Below, piece by piece: positions 25,882 through 36,084 of a DNA stretch of 54,009 bases. The notes under the pieces were generated by a model. That model was not told the DNA's origin. It ran no database searches and saw only the letters and a program-made list of their open reading frames with translations. The position numbers were made by a program, and so were the translations under genes. Each line of letters starts with the position of its first letter. Position 1 is the first letter of the stretch. Source of the stretch: an uncultured Clostridium sp. (GTDB lineage Bacteria; Bacillota; Clostridia; TANB77; CAG-465); NCBI GenBank assembly GCA_947361355.1, contig CANAIR010000011.1, forward strand, positions 1-54,009, written 5' to 3'.

Positions 25882-28800
25882 ATGCAAGATATGGATAATT
25901 TTGATAGATTAAGTATTGGTCTTGCCTCACCTGATAAGATTCGTGAATGGTCTAAAGGTGAAGTTAAAAAACCAGAAACTATCAATTACAGAACACTAAA
26001 ACCAGAAAGAGATGGTCTATTTTGCGAAAAAATATTTGGACCTACTAAGGACTGGGAATGTTATTGTGGAAAATATAAAAAAGTAAGATATAAAGGTATA
26101 ATTTGTGATAGATGTGGAGTTGAAGTTACAAAGAAAAAAGTAAGACGTGAAAGATTGGGGCATATAGAACTTGCATGCCCTGTCTCACACATTTGGTTCT
26201 TTAAGGGTGTACCTGGAAGAATGGGTCTTATACTTGATATATCTCCTAAAGCTTTAGAAAAAGTGTTATATTTTGCATCATATGTTGTATTAGATCCAAA
26301 ATCAACTGGATTTAAAAAAGGTGATGTAATTAATGAAAAAGAGTATAGAGAAGCTTTAGAAAAAAATGGACCAGATAGTTTAAGAGTTGGAATGGGCGCA
26401 GAATCTATAAAAGAGCTACTTTCAGCTGTTGATTTAGTAAAATTAGAAAAAGAAATAAGAAAAGAATTAGAAAAGACTACTGGTGCTAAAAGAACTAAAT
26501 TGGTTAAGAGATTAGAAACTGTTGAATCTTTCATTAAATCTGGAAATAAACCAGAATGGATGATACTTGAAGTGTTACCTGTAATCCCACCAGATTTAAG
26601 ACCTATGGTACAATTAGATGGTGGAAGATTTGCTACATCTGATTTAAATGATTTATACAGAAGAGTTATAAATAGAAATAACAGATTAAAAAGATTACTT
26701 GAGTTAGAAGCACCAGATATTATTGTAAGAAATGAAAAAAGAATGCTTCAAGAATCAGTAGATGCTTTAATAGATAATGGAAGACGTGGTAGACCAATAA
26801 CAGGTGCAGGTGGAAGAGCATTAAAATCATTATCTGATATGTTAAAAGGAAAACAAGGTAGATTTAGACAAAACTTACTTGGTAAAAGAGTTGATTATTC
26901 TGGACGTTCAGTTATAGTTGTAGGACCAGATTTAAAAATACACCAATGTGGTTTACCAAGAGAAATGGCACTAGAACTTTTTAAACCATTTGTAATGAAA
27001 GAATTAGTTAAAAGAGGATTAGCATTTAATATAAAAAATGCTAAAAGAATGGTAGAAAGAACAGCTGTTGAAGTATGGGATGTTTTAGAAGATGTAATTA
27101 AAGATAGACCAGTTATGCTAAATCGTGCACCTACACTACATAGACTTGGTATTCAAGCTTTTGAACCTGTTTTAGTAGAAGGTAGAGCTATAAAACTACA
27201 TCCACTTGTTTGTACAGCATTTAATGCTGATTTTGATGGTGATCAAATGGCAGTGCATGTTCCATTATCACCAGAGGCTGTTGCTGAAGCTAAAATGTTA
27301 ATGCTTGCTTCTAATAATTTACTTAAATTACAAGATGGTAAGCCAGTAACAGTTCCATCTATGGATATGATACTTGGAAGCTTTTATTTAACGGTTCAAA
27401 TTGATGATGAACCGGGTGCTGGAAAAGTATTTTCTAATATAGATGAAGTTATGATGGCATATGATGAAAAAGTTATAGGAATGCACGCTCCAATAAAAGT
27501 TAGGGTATCAAAAGAGATAAATGGAAAAACTTATACTGGAATTATAGATGCAACTGCAGGAAGACTTATATTTAACAGCTATATTCCTCAAGACATTGGT
27601 TTTGTTGATAGAAGTAAAGAAGAAAACTATTTAAAACTTGAAATAGATTTTGAAGCAAAGAAAAAACAATTAGGTCAAATTGTTGATAAATGTATAGCAA
27701 AACATGGTATTACTAGAACAGCTGAAGTGTTAGATGATATTAAATCTAATGGATATAAATATTCTACACAGGCAGCAGTTACAGTATCAGTTTATGATAT
27801 TGAAATACCAAAAAATAAGTCTGATATACTTGCAGAAGCTGAGGAAGAAGCAGAAAAAGTACTTAAAAATTATAAACGTGGACTTATATCAAATGATGAA
27901 AGATATAATGAAGTTATAAAAATTTGGTCTAATGCTACTGATAAAATTCAATATGAAATAATGCACAATCCAAATAAAATGAATCCGCTTCAAATGATGG
28001 CAAACACTGGTGCCAGAGGTAATCCAACACAAATAAGACAACTTGGTGGTATGCGTGGACTTATGGCTGATACAATGGGTAGAACAATCGAGCTTCCTAT
28101 AAAATCTAACTTTAAAGAAGGTCTTGACGTTCTAGAATTCTTTATAGCATCACATGGTGCAAGAAAAGGACTTGCTGATACAGCTCTTAGAACAGCTGAT
28201 TCAGGTTATTTAACAAGAAGATTAGTTGATGTTAACCAAGATGTTATAGTTATGGAAGATGACTGTGGAACAGAACATGGATTTGAAGTAGAAGCTATAA
28301 TGGAAAGTGGAGAACCAATTGAAAAATTATATGAAAGAATTGAAGGAAGATATTTAGCCGAAGATATTACAGATAAAAATGGAAAAATTCTATTTGAGAA
28401 AAATACATATGTTGATGATGAAATTGCAGATAAAATAGTAAATTTAGGAATAGAAAAAGTTAAAATTAGATCTGCATTTACTTGTGAATCTGTTAGAGGT
28501 GTTTGTGCAAAATGTTATGGTAAAAACCTAGCTACTGGTGAACCTATAACTCCAGGTGAAGCTATTGGTATAATTGCTGCACAATCTATTGGTGAACCAG
28601 GTACACAGCTTACAATGAGAACAATTCATAGTGGAGGAGTTGCAGGTTCAGATATAACTCAAGGTCTTCCTAGGGTTGAAGAAATATTTGAAGCAAGAAA
28701 GCCAAAAGGTGTTGCTATGGTTTCAGAAATTGACGGAATTGTTGAAATAGGGGAACATGGTAATAATAAAGAAGTTATAGTTACAAGAGATGATAAGCAT

Positions 28801-29448
28801 ACTGAAAGATATATAATTCCTTATGGTATGAGACTTGTTGTTAAACCTGGAGATGAAGTAAAAGCAGGACAAAGAATTACTGAGGGTTCACTTGATCCAC
28901 ACGATATTATAAGAATTAATGGTGATATTGCAGTTGAAAATTATATAATTGAAGAAATTCAAAAAGTATATAGAACTCAAGGTGTTCACATTAATGATAA
29001 GCATATAGAGATTGTTGGACGTCAAATGCTTAGAAAAATATTTATTGAAGATGCTGGTGAAACTGATCTTATTGCAGGTTCAACAGTAGATATGATGAAA
29101 TATAATAAAGCAAATAAAAAAGCTTTAGCAGAAGGTAAGAAAACGGCAAAGGGCAAGAAAACATTACTTGGTATTACTAAAGTTGCATTACTTACTGATT
29201 CATTCTTATCATCAGCTTCATTCCAAGAGACAGCTAGAGTTTTAACTGACGCTGCTGTTAAGGGAAAAGTTGATAAATTACTTGGACTTAAAGAAAATGT
29301 TATAATAGGTAGACTAATTCCTGCTGGAACAGGTATAGTTGATTATGATAGTATAGAAGTTGAAAGTGATGAAATTTTGCAAGAAAATAGTAGTATAATT
29401 GATGATGAGATTATTTCTGATGATTTAATAAATATTGTACATGAATAA
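25882..29448 (+). CDS. rpoC: DNA-directed RNA polymerase subunit beta prime
   Basis: A 1188-residue beta prime subunit. The N-terminal zinc site is formed by CYCGKYKK and [11 protein letters not shown]. The catalytic Mg2+ motif [12 protein letters not shown] is intact near residue 450. The second zinc site has the pattern CGTEHG and [13 protein letters not shown]. The trigger loop/bridge region includes [32 protein letters not shown] (about 910-945). An AAGGAGG SD precedes the ATG. It is transcribed with rpoB and ends at a strong terminator. In many Firmicutes rpsL follows soon after; here about 10 kb of surface-protein genes intervene. Confidence 0.97.
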   Translation: MQDMDNFDRLSIGLASPDKIREWSKGEVKKPETINYRTLKPERDGLFCEKIFGPTKDWECYCGKYKKVRYKGIICDRCGVEVTKKKVRRERLGHIELACPVSHIWFFKGVPGRMGLILDISPKALEKVLYFASYVVLDPKSTGFKKGDVINEKEYREALEKNGPDSLRVGMGAESIKELLSAVDLVKLEKEIRKELEKTTGAKRTKLVKRLETVESFIKSGNKPEWMILEVLPVIPPDLRPMVQLDGGRFATSDLNDLYRRVINRNNRLKRLLELEAPDIIVRNEKRMLQESVDALIDNGRRGRPITGAGGRALKSLSDMLKGKQGRFRQNLLGKRVDYSGRSVIVVGPDLKIHQCGLPREMALELFKPFVMKELVKRGLAFNIKNAKRMVERTAVEVWDVLEDVIKDRPVMLNRAPTLHRLGIQAFEPVLVEGRAIKLHPLVCTAFNADFDGDQMAVHVPLSPEAVAEAKMLMLASNNLLKLQDGKPVTVPSMDMILGSFYLTVQIDDEPGAGKVFSNIDEVMMAYDEKVIGMHAPIKVRVSKEINGKTYTGIIDATAGRLIFNSYIPQDIGFVDRSKEENYLKLEIDFEAKKKQLGQIVDKCIAKHGITRTAEVLDDIKSNGYKYSTQAAVTVSVYDIEIPKNKSDILAEAEEEAEKVLKNYKRGLISNDERYNEVIKIWSNATDKIQYEIMHNPNKMNPLQMMANTGARGNPTQIRQLGGMRGLMADTMGRTIELPIKSNFKEGLDVLEFFIASHGARKGLADTALRTADSGYLTRRLVDVNQDVIVMEDDCGTEHGFEVEAIMESGEPIEKLYERIEGRYLAEDITDKNGKILFEKNTYVDDEIADKIVNLGIEKVKIRSAFTCESVRGVCAKCYGKNLATGEPITPGEAIGIIAAQSIGEPGTQLTMRTIHSGGVAGSDITQGLPRVEEIFEARKPKGVAMVSEIDGIVEIGEHGNNKEVIVTRDDKHTERYIIPYGMRLVVKPGDEVKAGQRITEGSLDPHDIIRINGDIAVENYIIEEIQKVYRTQGVHINDKHIEIVGRQMLRKIFIEDAGETDLIAGSTVDMMKYNKANKKALAEGKKTAKGKKTLLGITKVALLTDSFLSSASFQETARVLTDAAVKGKVDKLLGLKENVIIGRLIPAGTGIVDYDSIEVESDEILQENSSIIDDEIISDDLINIVHE

Positions 29449-29451
29449 AAT

Positions 29452-29496
29452 AAAAATGAGAAAATAACATATAATGTTGTTTTCTCATTTTTTAGT
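29452..29496 (+). terminator. Strong terminator after rpoC
   Basis: A 19-bp stem (29452-29470 with 29474-29492, one G-U pair) followed by T residues. Confidence 0.88.
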
Positions 29497-29604
29497 TAAA
29501 AAATAGTAAAAACAATACATAAATAAAAAATGTAATGAAAATGAAATTTAGAAGAAATAAAAATGATATATTAAGCTTTTTTAGCTTTTTTATTATATTT
29601 TCTA

Positions 29605-29633
29605 TTGAATAAAATAAAAATATATGGTAAACT
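29605..29633 (+). promoter_or_regulatory. Promoter TTGAAT-17-TGgTAAACT for leader ORF and surface protein
   Basis: TTGAAT at 29605-29610 and TAAACT at 29628-29633 with extended -10 TG at 29625-29626. The next ORF is the leader at 29665. Confidence 0.6.
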
Positions 29634-29664
29634 TTTTATATATTAATATAAAAAAGGTGATATT

Positions 29665-29760
29665 ATGTTAGTAAAAAAATATGATTATTTAAAAATATTT
29701 TTGTTATATAAAGATGTTAAAAATATAAATATTAACTTAGCTAGTAATAAAAGTTGCTAG
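29665..29760 (+). CDS. Leader ORF (31 aa) ending inside a terminator hairpin
   Basis: An ORF of 31 codons with an AAAGGTGA-type SD. The TAG stop (29758-29760) lies in the 3' arm of the downstream terminator hairpin (29757-29767). A ribosome that reaches the stop would block hairpin formation, whereas an untranslated RNA would terminate. The peptide is Lys/Asn/Leu-rich with no recognisable family. The same layout recurs at the right edge of the window, upstream of another prepilin-like gene. Confidence 0.5.
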   Translation: MLVKKYDYLKIFLLYKDVKNININLASNKSC

Positions 29761-29772
29761 TTAGGTTTTTTT
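29734..29772 (+). terminator. Terminator/attenuator overlapping the leader ORF
   Basis: An 11-bp stem (29734-29744 with 29757-29767, two G-U pairs), 12-nt loop and seven T. It lies between the promoter and the 29851 gene, so it acts as an attenuator for that gene unless another promoter is used. Confidence 0.7.
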
Positions 29773-29850
29773 ATGCGTATTTTTTTGTAATCAAAATGTA
29801 AAAAAAAAGTAATAAAAATGTAATTTTATTGTTTGTATTGGAGGAATTAT

Positions 29851-32800
29851 ATGAAAACATTAAATATAATAAGAAGCAAAAACAACCAAGATAAAAAAGG
29901 TATAACCTTAATGACACTTATAATAACAATAATATTAATAGTTGTGTTAGCAGGTGCAGTAATTTTAACACTAAGTTTTTCTGACCCAGTAGGTGAAGCA
30001 AATGAGGCAAGATTTAAGGCAGATATACAGTCAATGAAAGATAGTTATCGAGTATTATATGATGATTTGTTATATAAAAACTTGGGTAAAGAAGAAAAGA
30101 TAAAAGACACTGATTTTAAAGATGTAGTACCAGATGAATATAAAGATGAATTTAAAGCTGGAAAAGATGGATTAGAATATATAGGTGATGATGAAGAAAA
30201 AAAAGAAATAGCAGAAGAAATGGGACTTGGCAAAAAGGGTATTACAACAATAGAAGATATTGTTGTAATAGCAGATATAACAAGCATTGAAATAGAGACA
30301 ATAATAAAAAATGGAGAAAGTGTAGATGAGTATATATATTATATAAAAGAAGTTGGAAGCGAAGAATGGACAGAGTATAGATCACAAGAAAACAAATATA
30401 CAATAGATGGAGTAAAAGAAGATACAGAATATGAAGTAATGGTAGAAATTCTAAAAACAGAAGCAGATGGTGAACAAAAAAGAGAAGAAAGTGAAATAAA
30501 AGTAGTAAGAACAAAGAAATTAGAAGCTGGAAAATTAATAATGAAACTAAATGATGAAAATGGAGATAGCTATATAGAAGGAACATGGACAAAAGAAAAT
30601 GTATACTTAGAAGTACAAGGAGAGAAAACAACATATAGTGTAACAGGAGCAAATGAAGTAGAAAGTACAAGTGAACCAGTAGTATTAAGAAATGAAGGAG
30701 AGTCAAAAGTAATACTAAAAACAAAAGATGGAGCAAATGAAATAACAAAAGAGTATAAAGTAAAAATAGATAAACAAGAACCAGAAGGAAAGATGCAAAA
30801 AGAAATAAGATTAAAGACAGAAGAAAGTGCAAATGTAATAGTAAGTGCAGTAGAAGTAACAGACAATTTAAGTGGAGTAAAGGAATACGAATATTACATA
30901 GATGGGAAACAAGTAGCAGTAAGTAAAGAAAATAAATATACATATGAAAATGTAAAAAAAGGAAAATATGAATTAAAAATAGTAATAGTAGATAATGCAA
31001 AAAATAAAAAAGAATTAATAAGAACAGTAGAAGTAGGAATGCCAGATATAAATGATGAAAGTAAAGTAGATATACAAAAAACACCAGTAGAATGGACAAA
31101 TGGAAATGTAAAACTAAAAATAACATTTACAGCAGAGGATGAATATACACCACAATATTCAGAAGATAAAGTAAGATGGACAGATGTAGAAAGAGTGTAT
31201 GAAAAGCAAATAGAGGAAAATAAAAAAGTATATATAAGGTTTGTATATCATGGAGAAGAAGATATAATAGGAAATCAAAGAGAAATAGAAATAGCAAATA
31301 TAGATAAAGAAGTACCGGTAATAAATAGTATAGAATCAGAAGTAGGGAATATAGCAAGTGAAGATGTAAAGATAATAGCAAAAGCAATAGATACATTAAG
31401 TGGATTAATAGGATATCAATTTAGTAGGGAAGAAAGTTTAACAGCCACATCAAGTGGCTGGGAAACAATCCCAAATACAAAAGAAGAGATAGTAAAAGAA
31501 TATTTAGCAAGTGAGAATGGAAAATATTATTTTTATGTAAAAGACGAAGCAGGAAATATAGCAAAGGAAGAAATAGAGATAGGAAGCATAGATAAAGAAC
31601 CGCCAGTGTTAGAAAGTTTAAATGTAACAAGTCCAGATGAAGGAATATATAAAGCAGGAGAGACAGTAACAATAGTAGCAACATATAGTGAGAATGTATA
31701 TGGAGAGATACCAGAGTTAAAAATAGCATTTGGAGAAGGAGAAGAAAGAGTAGCGCAGGCAGTAGGAGAAATAGTAGAAAATAAAATAACATATACATAT
31801 GAGATAAAAGAAGGAGATAATGGAAAACTAGAATGTAAAAGTTATACAGGAACGTTAAGAGATAATGCACAAAATGAATTGATACTAACAAAGAAAACAT
31901 TAGGAGGAAATGAGATAACAGCAGATACGACACCACCAACAGATGATATGCCAATATTGGTATCAAATACAAATAGTATAACAGCAACATTTCAACAAAC
32001 AGATAATATAGGAATAAATAGAGCAACAATAGAGTATGCAATAAAAGCAGAGGAAGATGGAGCATGGGGAACATGGATAAGTGAAAATGCAGATACACAT
32101 ACATTTAGTAATTTAGTGATGAATACATCATATGAAATAAAGACAAGAGTAAAAGATATAGCTGGAAATGAAAGAGAGTCACAAGTAGCAAAGATAAGTA
32201 CAGTAAATATAACAAAACCAACGATAAGTGCGCCATCAGCATGGACAAAAGAAGATGTAACAGTAACAATAACATATCCAAATATAGAAGGAACAACAAA
32301 ACAATATAGTACAAATGGAACAAGTTGGACAGATACAGATAGTAGTGTACAAACAGTAACAGTGAGTACAAATAATACAACAGTATATGCGAGGTTAATA
32401 GATAATACAAATCAAACAAGTGAAAATGCAACACATACAGTAACAAATATAGATAAATTACCTCCAAATATATTTACACCAACAGCAAGTGGAGCAGGAG
32501 ATATAGATGTAAATATGATAAAAGTAACGGCAACAACAAGTGATGTAGCAAATGAAACAAATGGAGCAAGTGGAATAAAAAATTATAAGTTTAGTAAGGA
32601 TAATGGTGCAACATGGACACCAGAACAAACAAGTAATGTATATACATTTACAGGACTTACAAGTAATACAACATATAATATAAAGGTAATGGTAACAGAT
32701 AATGCACTAAATGAAATAATATCAAATGTAGCAGCAATAAAAACATTAGAAGCAGTAGCAAAGATAGGAACTACTGAATACTCATCAATACAAAAAGCAT

Positions 32801-34644
32801 TTAATGCAGCACCAGATAATACAGCAACAACAGTACTTTTGTTAAAAACAACAACAGAAAGTCCAACATTAGCAGCAGCAAAAAATGTAACATTTAATAT
32901 GGATAGTAAAACAGTAACAGGAACTATAACATCAAATGGAGCAATAGCTATGCAAACAGGTACAGTTACTGGAGCAATTAGTTTACAAGGGAATAAAACA
33001 GATTCACTTACAAATATAAATACACAAAGACTTAGTATAGGTTCAAGTTCTACTGTAGGACAAACAAAAGTTACAGTAAGTGGTGGCTCTTATACTGGAA
33101 CAGGTAATATAATAGTTACTTGGGGAAACTTGACAATGGGAGGAAATGTAACTGTAAAAAATACTACAGGAAATGCAGCAATATATAACGAACCAGGAGC
33201 TACTTTAACAGTAAATGCTGGTACATATGAATCACCATACGCAACTGTTAAAAACTTAGGAAATGCAATTATACAAGGTGGTACGCATACATGTTCTAAT
33301 ACTTCTACAACAAATGCTGCTTTATGTAATGTAAGAGAAGCGAACTTAGGTAATACACCAACAATGACAATAAAAGGAGGAACTTTTACTGGAAATAAAC
33401 AGGGAGCATTAGTAAATGTTCAAGGAACTGTTAACATACAAGGTGGAACGTTCACAAGTAATATAGATACAGTTAATAATAACGGAGGTACGATGAATAT
33501 ATCAACTGGTAAAATAAAATCAACAGGTTCAGGTACTCATACGGGTATTTATAATTATGGTAGTGGAGCTATAACTATGACAGGTGGAACAATTGAAGGA
33601 GTTACATATGGAATATATAATGAGAAGGGGTCATTTGCGTTAAGCGCAGGTACTATAACAAGCAATTCTGCCCCTGCTATTATGAATGAAGGTTCAAATT
33701 TCACAATTTCTGGAACAGTACAAATAACAGGAAAAACTACTACTGCCATTCAAAATTTAGAGGCTGGTGTTATGGAAATAAAAGGAGGAACTATAACTTG
33801 CCCATCAACAAATTCATATGCAGTTGCAAATAAAAATACAGCAATATTAAAAATGAGTGCAGGCACAATAAATGCTTCTTCTGGTTCAGCTATGATTAAT
33901 CAATCAACTGTAAATACGTCACAAAATATTGCTTTTGCAATGAGTGGAGGAACTCTAGCAGGTGGGGTTAGTAATGCAGGCGCAGCAAGAATAAGTGGAG
34001 GAAAAATTACTGGTTTAATACAAAATAGAGGAACTTATTGTGAAATAAGTGGAGGAACAATTGATGGAGCTGTTGTAAACAATACTGCTGCTACTAATAT
34101 GCTTATGATTTCTGGTACAGCTAATATTTCTTCAAAAACTTATGCACAGGTTGTAACTAATGATGCAGGTATAATGAGTATTGCAGGTGGAACAATTACA
34201 TATTCAGGTACAAATACCGATGCTGGAGCTGCAATATGGAATTGTGCAGTGCTTACTATGAGTGGAGGAAATGCCAGATCAACAGTATTTGGTCTTGTAA
34301 ATCAAGGTGCTAACGCTTCAACAACTCTTATGGGAAGTTCTAGTATAGCGGTAAGCGGTTCATCATTTGCAGTACTTATAGATTCAGGTATAGTAAATCA
34401 TAGAGCTGGTACAATTGCTTCTAATGGAACATCATCTTGTGCAGTAGTAGTGCCATTAAATGCAACGTTTAATGTTAATGGAGGAACTACAACTTCAAAA
34501 CGTACAGGTGTAATAGTAAATGGTGGTACAGTTACTATGACATCTGGAAGAATAACTCCAGCATCAGGTTATTACGCAATACGAAAAAATAGTGGTTCAG
34601 TTAGAGTAACTGGAGGTACAGCAGTTCCAAGATATAATTGTTAG
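29851..34644 (+). CDS. Giant prepilin-like surface protein with Ig/FN3 repeats and beta-helix
   Basis: A 1597-residue protein; ATG 29851 follows GGAGG. The N-terminus has a class III/prepilin-type signal: basic residues, KKG then ITLMTLIITIILIVVLAG, but no Glu at mature position 5. About residues 90-970 hold FN3- and Ig-like modules (EYIYYIKEVGSEEWTEY, repeated TDNLSGVKEYEYYIDGK and KDEAGNIAKEEI types). From about residue 970 (IGTTEYSSIQKAFNAAP) to the end there are many short GG-T-[IF] and SGGTI repeats that fit a right-handed beta-helix, as in adhesins or polysaccharide-binding proteins. There is no LPXTG or SLH anchor. Codon use in about 30.2-32.8 kb is extreme (A-ending codons), unlike the beta-helix part. 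Role in adhesion is inferred. Confidence 0.8.
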   Translation: MKTLNIIRSKNNQDKKGITLMTLIITIILIVVLAGAVILTLSFSDPVGEANEARFKADIQSMKDSYRVLYDDLLYKNLGKEEKIKDTDFKDVVPDEYKDEFKAGKDGLEYIGDDEEKKEIAEEMGLGKKGITTIEDIVVIADITSIEIETIIKNGESVDEYIYYIKEVGSEEWTEYRSQENKYTIDGVKEDTEYEVMVEILKTEADGEQKREESEIKVVRTKKLEAGKLIMKLNDENGDSYIEGTWTKENVYLEVQGEKTTYSVTGANEVESTSEPVVLRNEGESKVILKTKDGANEITKEYKVKIDKQEPEGKMQKEIRLKTEESANVIVSAVEVTDNLSGVKEYEYYIDGKQVAVSKENKYTYENVKKGKYELKIVIVDNAKNKKELIRTVEVGMPDINDESKVDIQKTPVEWTNGNVKLKITFTAEDEYTPQYSEDKVRWTDVERVYEKQIEENKKVYIRFVYHGEEDIIGNQREIEIANIDKEVPVINSIESEVGNIASEDVKIIAKAIDTLSGLIGYQFSREESLTATSSGWETIPNTKEEIVKEYLASENGKYYFYVKDEAGNIAKEEIEIGSIDKEPPVLESLNVTSPDEGIYKAGETVTIVATYSENVYGEIPELKIAFGEGEERVAQAVGEIVENKITYTYEIKEGDNGKLECKSYTGTLRDNAQNELILTKKTLGGNEITADTTPPTDDMPILVSNTNSITATFQQTDNIGINRATIEYAIKAEEDGAWGTWISENADTHTFSNLVMNTSYEIKTRVKDIAGNERESQVAKISTVNITKPTISAPSAWTKEDVTVTITYPNIEGTTKQYSTNGTSWTDTDSSVQTVTVSTNNTTVYARLIDNTNQTSENATHTVTNIDKLPPNIFTPTASGAGDIDVNMIKVTATTSDVANETNGASGIKNYKFSKDNGATWTPEQTSNVYTFTGLTSNTTYNIKVMVTDNALNEIISNVAAIKTLEAVAKIGTTEYSSIQKAFNAAPDNTATTVLLLKTTTESPTLAAAKNVTFNMDSKTVTGTITSNGAIAMQTGTVTGAISLQGNKTDSLTNINTQRLSIGSSSTVGQTKVTVSGGSYTGTGNIIVTWGNLTMGGNVTVKNTTGNAAIYNEPGATLTVNAGTYESPYATVKNLGNAIIQGGTHTCSNTSTTNAALCNVREANLGNTPTMTIKGGTFTGNKQGALVNVQGTVNIQGGTFTSNIDTVNNNGGTMNISTGKIKSTGSGTHTGIYNYGSGAITMTGGTIEGVTYGIYNEKGSFALSAGTITSNSAPAIMNEGSNFTISGTVQITGKTTTAIQNLEAGVMEIKGGTITCPSTNSYAVANKNTAILKMSAGTINASSGSAMINQSTVNTSQNIAFAMSGGTLAGGVSNAGAARISGGKITGLIQNRGTYCEISGGTIDGAVVNNTAATNMLMISGTANISSKTYAQVVTNDAGIMSIAGGTITYSGTNTDAGAAIWNCAVLTMSGGNARSTVFGLVNQGANASTTLMGSSSIAVSGSSFAVLIDSGIVNHRAGTIASNGTSSCAVVVPLNATFNVNGGTTTSKRTGVIVNGGTVTMTSGRITPASGYYAIRKNSGSVRVTGGTAVPRYNC

Positions 34645-34700
34645 TATAAATATTTTTAAATTATCAAATATTTAGAATTAAAATATAGTATAAAATAATT

Positions 34701-34752
34701 AAAGAAAAGATGCAAAGATATAAATTTATTTTTGTATCTCTTCTTTTTATTT
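34701..34752 (+). terminator. Terminator after the giant surface protein
   Basis: A 16-bp imperfect stem (34701-34716 with 34731-34746) and T-rich tail. Confidence 0.75.
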
Positions 34753-34874
34753 ATTATACTAATTTAGTAAAATTACTTAATATTTTTTCAAATTTATTGC
34801 AAAAAAAAAATAAATATATTAAAATATTATTGTATACTTGAAAATTCAAGTAAAAACTTATGAGGTTAAAGAAT

Positions 34875-36071
34875 ATGAAAAAAATTATTACTGTTTTGGT
34901 AACATGTGTAATAATTTTGTTGTTGACATATTATCTTTGGTCTAATCCTAATTTAGTAAAAGATATGCTTGAACCTGTTTCAAATATAATAGAATCATTT
35001 ACTTTGGAAAAAGAACTTCCTTATACACAAGATTTTATGGTAAATGAAATAACAATTAAAACAACAAATTTTTATTATAATAAATTACTACCAAATGAAC
35101 AGGCTATATATAAGTCTCTTGCCAATGCCATAAAAGAATTAAAAACAGATTTTATTATACAAGATTATGAGTTTTTTAATAATGATCAAACAATGAAAGA
35201 TGTAGAAAAAGCATTAAATAGTTTTTTATTAGATCATCCAGAAGTTTTTTATTTAAATGATAAGTATGCTGTTTCTACTAATAAAAACATATTTGGAACA
35301 AAAATAGGCTTAAATATATCTTATACTGTTACTTCAAAAGAGGAACTTAATAATCAAATAGAACAAATTAAAGTTGGTATGCAAGAAATTTTATCTAAAG
35401 TAAACATTTCAGAAAATGATTTTGAAAAAGAGCTTAAATTGCATGATGTTTTAGGTAAAGTTGTAAAATATTATGAGTATGATGATATAAATCAAATACC
35501 ACATAGTGCACATACAATTTATGGAACTTTTGTACAAAAAAGTGCAGTTTGTGATGGATTATCAAAATCAATGCAAGTTTTACTTGATAATGTTGGAATA
35601 GAATCGATAGTACTTACAGGAAGATTAAATAATGAAGCGCATGCTTGGAATATGGTTAACTTAGAAAATGATTGGTATAATCTTGATATTACATCAGATA
35701 AATCAATTAAAGACTATAGTAGTGTTGTTATACACTCATATTTTAATATAACTACTGAAAAAATAAAACAAACACATAGTATTGATTATGAAGAAATAAT
35801 TCCTATTGCTATTTCAAAAAAATATGATTATTTTGTATATAAGGATAAGTTAATAACTATAAATGACAATTTTAATACTAAATTAATAGATATATTAAAT
35901 AGTAATTCTGATAGTGAAAAAGTTGAATATACTGTTGAAAATGTTGATAATGTTCCTGAAAAAACAATAAACGTGTTGCGTAGAGGAAGATACTATCAAT
36001 ACTTAGATGAAAGTTTAAGTAGATTTGTGTATTATAATGTATTAGATAATTATATAATTATAAAAAAATAA
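34875..36071 (+). CDS. Membrane-anchored transglutaminase-like protein
   Basis: A 398-residue protein. The ATG at 34875 (MKKIITVLVTCV) is favoured because AGG bases lie 9-10 nt upstream; ATG 34860 is an alternative. One N-terminal TM helix (about residues 3-23) anchors it outward. The core at about 195-275 has the transglutaminase-like catalytic triad: Cys in KSAVCDGLSKS, His in NEAHAWNMV and Asp in WYNLDITSD. In bacteria such domains act as cysteine proteases or cross-linking enzymes on the cell surface. The flanks are novel. It is followed after 13 bp by the VWA protein and preceded by the giant prepilin-like protein, so it may process or cross-link surface proteins; this is inference. Confidence 0.8.
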   Translation: MKKIITVLVTCVIILLLTYYLWSNPNLVKDMLEPVSNIIESFTLEKELPYTQDFMVNEITIKTTNFYYNKLLPNEQAIYKSLANAIKELKTDFIIQDYEFFNNDQTMKDVEKALNSFLLDHPEVFYLNDKYAVSTNKNIFGTKIGLNISYTVTSKEELNNQIEQIKVGMQEILSKVNISENDFEKELKLHDVLGKVVKYYEYDDINQIPHSAHTIYGTFVQKSAVCDGLSKSMQVLLDNVGIESIVLTGRLNNEAHAWNMVNLENDWYNLDITSDKSIKDYSSVVIHSYFNITTEKIKQTHSIDYEEIIPIAISKKYDYFVYKDKLITINDNFNTKLIDILNSNSDSEKVEYTVENVDNVPEKTINVLRRGRYYQYLDESLSRFVYYNVLDNYIIIKK

Positions 36072-36084
36072 GAGGGGGATAAAT

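Noticed and set aside
30242-32467. Long antisense frames (up to about 294 codons) opposite the surface protein
   Set aside because: They result from the strong A-ending codon bias of the sense strand; they are Leu/His-rich, have no SD and no homology-like motifs.
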